Below, one piece after another: positions 7,665 through 11,658 of a stretch of 11,658 nucleotides of DNA. Every line of letters begins with the position of its first letter. Within the stretch, counting starts at the first letter, position 1. The notes under the pieces are model-generated. The model had not been told where the DNA came from. It saw only the letters and a program-made list of their open reading frames with translations, and did not search any database. Source of the stretch: CAYYJM01 sp964471755 (GTDB lineage: Bacteria > Planctomycetota > Planctomycetia > Gemmatales > Gemmataceae); NCBI GenBank assembly GCA_964471755.1, contig CAYYJM010000206.1, positions 1 through 11,658 of the forward strand, in the 5' to 3' direction. A program made the translations under genes and the position numbers.

Positions 7665-8672
7665 ATGAGGCGTTCGCGAAGTGGTTTTACGCTGATCGAG
7701 TTGCTGGTGGTCATCGCCATCATCGCCATTCTCATTGGGCTGTTGTTGCCCGCCGTTCAGAAGGTACGCGAGGCCGCTTCTCGGGCCCAGTGCCAGAACA
7801 ACCTCAAGCAGATGGGCATCGCCATGCACTCGTACGCCGACCAGGCGGGTGGCCTGCCGCCGGCGGTGATCATGTCGTCGTACAACGACTACCCGTACAC
7901 CAACCAGATCGGCCCGAACTGGGCCATCCTCATTCTGCCGTTCATCGAACAGGAGGCTCTCTATCGCTCGGTCAGTGGTAGCCTGAACCTCTGGCTTTCC
8001 GAGACAACAATCACCACGGACCAGGGTTGGACGAATGTCCGCGCGAACCGGGTCAAGACGTACGTGTGTCCTTCCGACAGCCCGAACGCCTCCAACTGCC
8101 AGCGCGGCCTGGCGGGCGTCACCAACTGGGCTCGTGGCAATTACGCCGCAAACTGTGGCCCTCAATATAACTACAGCAATCGCCAAAACGGCGGTGACGC
8201 CAAGGGTGGCACCTGGGGATTGTCTGGAAGTGGCCCCTTCACCGTGGTGACGGGGAATGGCCGTCGGCCAGGCCTGGCCATCCAGAACATTCGCGACGGT
8301 AGCAGCAACGTCATCATGGTCAGCGAGGTTCGTATCGGTGTCGATCAGAACGACCCGCGTGGCGTCTGGGCCTTCGGTCTGGCCGGCTCCAGCATCATCG
8401 TTTCCCATGCCGATGGTGATTGCCGGTTGCCGAACGACATGGGCGGTTGCTCGGACGATATTCGAGATGCTCAGAACCTCCCGGATGAGGGCCTCGGCAG
8501 TTGGACGAGCTGCAACAGCAACCAGGCCACGGCCCGCAGCAAGCACAGCGGCGGAATCCAGGCCTGCTACGCGGACGGCAGCATCCGTTTCGTCAGCAAC
8601 ACGATCGATCAGTATTCCTGGTGGCTGATCAACGCCGCTCAGGACGGCCGGCCTCAGCCCACCAACTATTGA
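7665..8672 (+). CDS. DUF1559 domain protein with prepilin-type N-terminus
   Basis: This is a 335-aa member of the family that is hugely expanded in planctomycetes. The N-terminus is a type IV prepilin/pseudopilin signal: a short basic leader RRSRSG, then FTLIELLVVIAIIAILIGLLLP. The prepilin peptidase would cut after Gly7, leaving Phe as residue 1 and Glu12 as the conserved Glu5 of the mature protein. The DUF1559 body follows (about 31-330), with AVQKVREAASRAQCQNNLKQ, the YVCPSD motif (133-138), IRDGSSNVIMVSEV (209-222) and the C-terminal H-X9-DG signature (H294, D304-G305). The protein is anchored by its hydrophobic helix and faces the periplasm. Its role is not established; pseudopilin-like secretion or surface structures are the usual guess. 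A strong terminator follows, so it is probably transcribed apart from the next two genes. Confidence 0.97.
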   Translation: MRRSRSGFTLIELLVVIAIIAILIGLLLPAVQKVREAASRAQCQNNLKQMGIAMHSYADQAGGLPPAVIMSSYNDYPYTNQIGPNWAILILPFIEQEALYRSVSGSLNLWLSETTITTDQGWTNVRANRVKTYVCPSDSPNASNCQRGLAGVTNWARGNYAANCGPQYNYSNRQNGGDAKGGTWGLSGSGPFTVVTGNGRRPGLAIQNIRDGSSNVIMVSEVRIGVDQNDPRGVWAFGLAGSSIIVSHADGDCRLPNDMGGCSDDIRDAQNLPDEGLGSWTSCNSNQATARSKHSGGIQACYADGSIRFVSNTIDQYSWWLINAAQDGRPQPTNY

Positions 8673-8714
8673 GCGTCGCCTACGGGCCTGCTAAAGTTCA
8701 GTAGAAGGAACGAT

Positions 8715-8771
8715 CCGGCGGTCAGGTCGCGACACCTTCGCAACCCTGATCGCCGGTGTTCTCGTTTTTTT
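8715..8771 (+). terminator. rho-independent terminator after the DUF1559 gene
   Basis: A 12-bp stem (8715-8726 with 8745-8756, one G-U pair) has an inner GCGA/TCGC stem (8729-8732, 8738-8741). It is followed after 8 nt by seven T residues (8765-8771). It starts 42 bp after the stop codon. This is the clearest intrinsic terminator in the window and separates the DUF1559 gene from the next two. Confidence 0.8.
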
Positions 8772-8805
8772 CCGGTTGAATCCTCCTGCTCGGAAGAACC
8801 CAGTC

Positions 8806-9201
8806 ATGAAGCTCTCACTCTGCCGATATCTTTCGCTCGGGGTCGCGTGTCTGTTGCTGGTCGGCTGTGGCGGTGGCGGTGTAACGCCGAGCGGCAAGCT
8901 CACCAAGGGCGGCGCGCCGCTCAAGGTGAGTGAGAAGGGAATGGTCCAGGTTCATCTGCTGCCGGCCGAAGGCCAGGTCCAGACGGTCTACACCGCTCAG
9001 GTCGCCGCCGATGGCTCTTTCACAGTCAAGGGCGCGGATGGCAAGCCGATCCCCGCTGGCAAGTACAAGATCGGCGTCGTGGCCATGGACCCCTATCCGA
9101 CGCACGACCTGCTCAAGGGTAAGTTTGACGACAAGAAGACGACGATCGTCCGTGACGTGAAGGCCGGTCAACCGCTCGACATCGACCTCGACAAACCCTG
9201 A
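8806..9201 (+). CDS. small lipoprotein with a predicted beta-rich domain
   Basis: This is a 131-aa exported lipoprotein. MKLSLCRYLSLGVACLLLVGC is an n-h-c signal ending in a good lipobox, LVGC, with lipidated Cys21, followed by a GGGG linker. The mature part reads like a small beta-sandwich of the carboxypeptidase-regulatory or transthyretin-like type: GKLTKGGAPL, then alternating strands such as MVQVHLLPAEG, GSFTVKGADGKPIPAGKYKIGVV and VKAGQPLDIDL. Such lipoproteins commonly sit next to DUF1559 genes in planctomycetes; their function is unknown. I chose the ATG at 8806 because GGAAGA (8792-8797) precedes it by 8 nt and it opens a proper signal peptide. A TTG at 8776 in the same frame would add ten residues starting in the terminator flank. 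The next gene starts 25 bp after this stop. Confidence 0.88.
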   Translation: MKLSLCRYLSLGVACLLLVGCGGGGVTPSGKLTKGGAPLKVSEKGMVQVHLLPAEGQVQTVYTAQVAADGSFTVKGADGKPIPAGKYKIGVVAMDPYPTHDLLKGKFDDKKTTIVRDVKAGQPLDIDLDKP

Positions 9202-9226
9202 CCGCCCGGAAGAAGGTTGCCGTTCC

Positions 9227-11179
9227 ATGCGTTCGCGGCGATTCTGGCTATTTACCCTGACGACGGTGCTGATCGTCGGACTCGGCATCGGGGCGTACGT
9301 CCTCTTTTTCCGGCCACCGAACCTGGAGGCGGAGCGCCTGCGAGAACACGTTCACGATCGACCGCCGGTGCCGATCGTGTTCACGTCCCGCAGCGAGCCG
9401 GCCAGTTTCGCCCCCGCCGCGGTGGAGGGCGAAGGATTTCGCTATCCGGGCCAGCACCAGTGGGCCGCCCGCGAGGGTCGATTGCGGCTGCTGACGACCG
9501 ATGGCCGCGTTCTCGAACTGACCTGGGAACGACAGTTGCCGGACGGAACGACGCTCATCGACGTGATGAGCCCGAGCGTGACCCTGGACGGACAGAAGAT
9601 CCTCTTCGCCGGTCGCAAGGGCGGCAGCGATCCGGGCCGATTCCGACTGTATGAAGTAGGGATCGACGGGAGCAATCTCCGTCAACTGACCGGCGGCCCC
9701 GAGGACACCGGGACGACCGAGTTGCCCCCGCTACGTTATGGGGCAGGCGATGACCAGGAGCGACTTCCGGACAGCGAACGACGGCGGGTCGATTACGATG
9801 ATGTCGATCCAACCGACGGTGCCCAGGGGCGGATCGTGTTCGCGTCCAGTCGGACGCCGGACCTGGGCCGGGGCCACGCCCGGCGAGCGACGAATCTCTG
9901 GGAACTGGACCCCATTCGGGGTACGAAACGCTCCTTGACCGCCAACCGAAACAACGACCGCTGGCCGTATTTGACGGCCAACGGCTTCTTTGCGTTCAGT
10001 CTGTGGAGCCGAAACAACGAGGTGATCACGGCCGACGGCAAGGAGGTTCGTCCCCTGGCTCCGGGGGAAAAAGGGCTGACCGAGCCGATCGATTACTGGC
10101 TGGGTGCGATCGTTGATCAGGCGGCGAACCCGCGCATGGCCGGCCTGGTCAAGGTGCCCGAGCCGGTCTGGCGACCGCGACCCCTGTTCCGTGAAGCGAT
10201 CGCGTACATGACCTGGGACGGTCCAGGTTTACCCCGGCTGGATCGGCCGGAGGACCTGGCGGCGTTGCGGGTCGTGCAGGCTCCGCCGGAACTGATGGTC
10301 AACGCCGCTCACAGTCGGCCGGCTGGCTCCGTCCTGCCGACGCGGGCGGCAAAGAACCGCTACACGGGACCGACCGCAGACCTGGAGGGGCGACCGCTGG
10401 CGCTGGCGACTCCGAGTCCCTGCCCGGATGCCGGGGTGCTGCTCGCCGGGGCCGTGACGCCGACGGGCCGTGCGGGACCGACGCCAGAGGCTTTCGGAAT
10501 CTACCTGGCTGACGATGACTGGACCGTGGCGGAAGGGACGATCTCGGCCGAGAAGGCGGGCCTGCGCCTGCTCTTCGACGACCCGGACCTGGTAGACGCC
10601 GAGGCGGTGGCCATTTATGCGCGGAAGTGCCAGTATGTCCAGCGTGAATTGGCTGACGACCCCGTCGGCATCGTCCAGCGCGTCTTGCCGGGCGGGCGAC
10701 GCTATGAGGGCCCGGTCGGAACGGTTCACGCCGACAAGGTGTTCGACAGTTTCCTGGACCACAAGCCGGGCCAGACGACCGACGCCGGTCAGGGGCCGAT
10801 CTTCGGGCCAGCCCCGCGCGGCTCCATACGCGAGGTCCGCATCTTCGCTTCGTATCGGGACCGATTTGACGATCCGAAGCAGCCGCGCATCCCCGGTGGA
10901 TGGGAAGAGATTGCCCGTGGTCCGGTCGATCCGCACGGTGGCTTCCGGTTCGACGCCCCAGCTGGTGCGCCGACGGTGCTGGCCGGCTTCGACGCCGAGG
11001 GACGCGTGGTGCGCTGGCGAACGCCGGCTCGTGACAAGGAGGGGCGGCAGGCGGATCTCCTGTACATCGCCGGGGACCACTACAGCGGGATACGCCCGGG
11101 GGGCTATCACTTCTGTACCGGGTGCCATACCGGACACAGCATCCTCGACGTGGAGGATTATCGCGAACAACGACGGTGA
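9227..11179 (+). CDS. HzsA-related membrane-anchored monoheme PD40 protein
   Basis: This 650-aa protein starts with a basic tip and one transmembrane segment (about 6-28), so the bulk is periplasmic. Residues 110-270 hold PD40/TolB-like propeller repeats: SPSVTLDGQKILFAGR (115-130), LYEVGIDGSNLRQLTG (141-156), DVDP then GRIVFASSR (192-209) and NLWELDP (223-229). Residues 530-600 look like a beta domain (VDPHGGFRFDAPAGAPTVL, 567-585). The C-terminus has one c-type heme motif, C630-T-G-C633-H634. Propeller plus beta domain plus late CXXCH is the layout of proteins related to the alpha subunit of hydrazine synthase in planctomycetes that are not anammox bacteria. It should not be read as hydrazine synthase: there is only one heme motif and no beta or gamma subunit nearby. 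AGAAGG (9211-9216) supports the start. It is probably co-transcribed with the lipoprotein upstream. The reaction is unknown. Confidence 0.82.
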   Translation: MRSRRFWLFTLTTVLIVGLGIGAYVLFFRPPNLEAERLREHVHDRPPVPIVFTSRSEPASFAPAAVEGEGFRYPGQHQWAAREGRLRLLTTDGRVLELTWERQLPDGTTLIDVMSPSVTLDGQKILFAGRKGGSDPGRFRLYEVGIDGSNLRQLTGGPEDTGTTELPPLRYGAGDDQERLPDSERRRVDYDDVDPTDGAQGRIVFASSRTPDLGRGHARRATNLWELDPIRGTKRSLTANRNNDRWPYLTANGFFAFSLWSRNNEVITADGKEVRPLAPGEKGLTEPIDYWLGAIVDQAANPRMAGLVKVPEPVWRPRPLFREAIAYMTWDGPGLPRLDRPEDLAALRVVQAPPELMVNAAHSRPAGSVLPTRAAKNRYTGPTADLEGRPLALATPSPCPDAGVLLAGAVTPTGRAGPTPEAFGIYLADDDWTVAEGTISAEKAGLRLLFDDPDLVDAEAVAIYARKCQYVQRELADDPVGIVQRVLPGGRRYEGPVGTVHADKVFDSFLDHKPGQTTDAGQGPIFGPAPRGSIREVRIFASYRDRFDDPKQPRIPGGWEEIARGPVDPHGGFRFDAPAGAPTVLAGFDAEGRVVRWRTPARDKEGRQADLLYIAGDHYSGIRPGGYHFCTGCHTGHSILDVEDYREQRR

Positions 11180-11429
11180 GAGGCCGGCGCGGCGGATTCT
11201 CCGAGTTTCATTAGAACGACCTTTCGGATGTAATGCGCAACCTTCTTTCTGAGGACAGAAGGTACAATTCGTTCTTTTCCGCGGGATCACTTCCGCAAGC
11301 CTGACGATTTCAGTCGGTTAGGGCACCAATCTTTCTGTTCTTCAAGGCGCTGCCCCAGAACCGATTCTCATTTTCTGCGATTTCGGGGAACTATTTTTTC
11401 AGAAGTGTCTCAGGGTCGGATTTTTCTTC
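11180..11429. other. GC-poor intergenic stretch
   Basis: By my hand count, 117 of the 240 bases from 11221 to 11460 are G or C (49%), far below the genes to the left (one 60-base line of the heme-protein gene counts 75%). Apart from the hairpin at 11240-11263 I see only T-rich runs (11394-11399, 11421-11425) and short palindromes. No gene or RNA was recognised. A frame leading into the 11430 ORF is open from 11322 without any ATG or GTG. Confidence 0.4.
11240..11280 (+). terminator. candidate terminator of the lipoprotein/heme-protein unit
   Basis: ACCTTCT (11240-11246) pairs perfectly with AGAAGGT (11257-11263) around a 10-nt spacer, and a pyrimidine-rich GTTCTTTTCC (11271-11280) follows. 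An alternative fold pairs TTCTG with CAGAA inside it. The stem is short and the T-tract interrupted, so termination here is plausible but not strong. It lies 60 bp after the heme-protein stop. Confidence 0.35.
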
Positions 11430-11612
11430 TTGACAGGCTGGCTTCGTGAGTTGGGCGATGTGCTGGTCGATATCCTGGAGGACCGCCACCACGCCTGCCT
11501 GCGCGGCGTGGCGGCGGTCCTTCTCGCTGGCAAGCATGCCGACCCGCTGCATGCGGCGGTCGCCAAGCTCTCTGAACTCAAGCGCATCGAGGCCCGGACG
11601 TGTAGGTCTTGA
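11430..11612 (+). CDS. possible small or broken gene (60 aa)
   Basis: A TTG-initiated frame of 60 codons reads as an amphipathic helical sequence (WLRELGDVLVDILEDRHHA, then GVAAVLLAGKHADPL and AVAKLSELKRIEA). About 47 of its 60 codons end in G or C (hand count), which is coding-like for this genome, and G+C rises sharply at 11461. There is no ATG and no clear ribosome-binding site, and the frame ends 46 bp before the window edge. The helix-rich start loosely recalls the N-terminus of some IS4-type transposases, but I cannot name a family. It could be a decayed gene, a short real gene, or chance. The hairpin at 11477-11523 lies inside it. Confidence 0.22.
   Translation: MTGWLRELGDVLVDILEDRHHACLRGVAAVLLAGKHADPLHAAVAKLSELKRIEARTCRS
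11477..11523. repeat. 16-bp imperfect inverted repeat
   Basis: 11480-11495 pairs with 11505-11520 with a single mismatch (A88/C12 of those stems) around a 9-nt loop. The pairing extends outward by two or three more pairs, including one G-U. It is as strong a stem as the terminators here but has no T-tract and lies within the 11430 frame. It may be a transposon-related palindrome, a regulatory hairpin, or chance in a GC-rich coding stretch. Confidence 0.55.
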
Positions 11613-11658
11613 AACACAGTCTCTGCCCTTTCGTGCAGGTGGTGGTGCGCTTACTTAG

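Noticed and set aside
7347..8546. Upstream extension of the phosphoribosyltransferase to an 899-aa protein
   Set aside because: It runs through the intergenic region and antisense to the DUF1559 gene, and residues before MSTSDPF show no family similarity. The ATG at 7346 has a ribosome-binding site.
8776..8805. TTG start adding ten residues to the small lipoprotein
   Set aside because: It starts right after the terminator T-run without a ribosome-binding site and would spoil the signal peptide; the ATG at 8806 is better on both counts.
9227..11179. True hydrazine synthase alpha subunit, hence an anammox genome
   Set aside because: There is a single heme motif, no +4 tyrosine, no C-terminal heme domain and no HzsB/HzsC genes in the window. 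A related protein of other function is the safer reading.
10229..11290. 353-aa minus-strand frame opposite the heme-protein gene
   Set aside because: It is a shadow of the plus-strand gene, whose propeller, transmembrane and CXXCH features are clear.
1..11658. tRNA, rRNA, CRISPR or toxin-antitoxin genes
   Set aside because: Nothing on either strand shows cloverleaf, rRNA, regularly spaced repeat or paired small-gene structure.

Overview
The window looks like chromosomal DNA from a high-GC planctomycete, most likely near the Gemmataceae/Gemmatales. This rests on a DUF1559 pseudopilin-like protein with the H-X9-DG signature, small lipoproteins, a large WD40 protein whose repeats start with 'WSPDG', and a protein resembling the alpha subunit of hydrazine synthase. 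No species can be named from sequence alone. I see no rRNA, tRNA, CRISPR array, complete insertion sequence or prophage.

Left part (1-4773): a 5'-truncated WD40 repeat protein runs in from outside the window. It is followed by a full-length polyphosphate kinase (ppk1) with its own candidate extended -10 promoter. ppk1 converges on a small cysteine-rich lipoprotein gene on the minus strand, and a perfect 12-bp stem lies between the two stop codons. Middle part (4774-7346): a sugar-phosphate nucleotidyltransferase (+) converges on a nicotinate/nicotinamide phosphoribosyltransferase gene (-). Between them is an elaborate nested inverted repeat that begins exactly on the nucleotidyltransferase stop codon. 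The phosphoribosyltransferase frame stays open far upstream, but its real start is at 7346.

Right part (7347-11658): a 318-bp divergent intergenic region precedes a DUF1559 protein, which ends in a clear rho-independent terminator. Next comes a tight two-gene unit, 25 bp apart. It encodes a small lipoprotein with a predicted beta-rich domain and a 650-aa membrane-anchored protein with a PD40 (TolB-like) propeller and one C-terminal c-type heme motif (CTGCH). The latter resembles the HZS-alpha-related proteins of non-anammox planctomycetes and is the most interesting gene here. The last 480 bp are GC-poor at first (49% G+C over 11221-11460). They then hold a short, coding-like frame with a 16-bp imperfect hairpin inside it, possibly the remnant of a mobile or decayed gene.

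The genes do not form one pathway. ppk1 (polyphosphate synthesis), the nucleotidyltransferase (activated sugars) and the phosphoribosyltransferase (NAD salvage) are separate metabolic units. The DUF1559, lipoprotein and heme-protein genes are a cell-envelope group.
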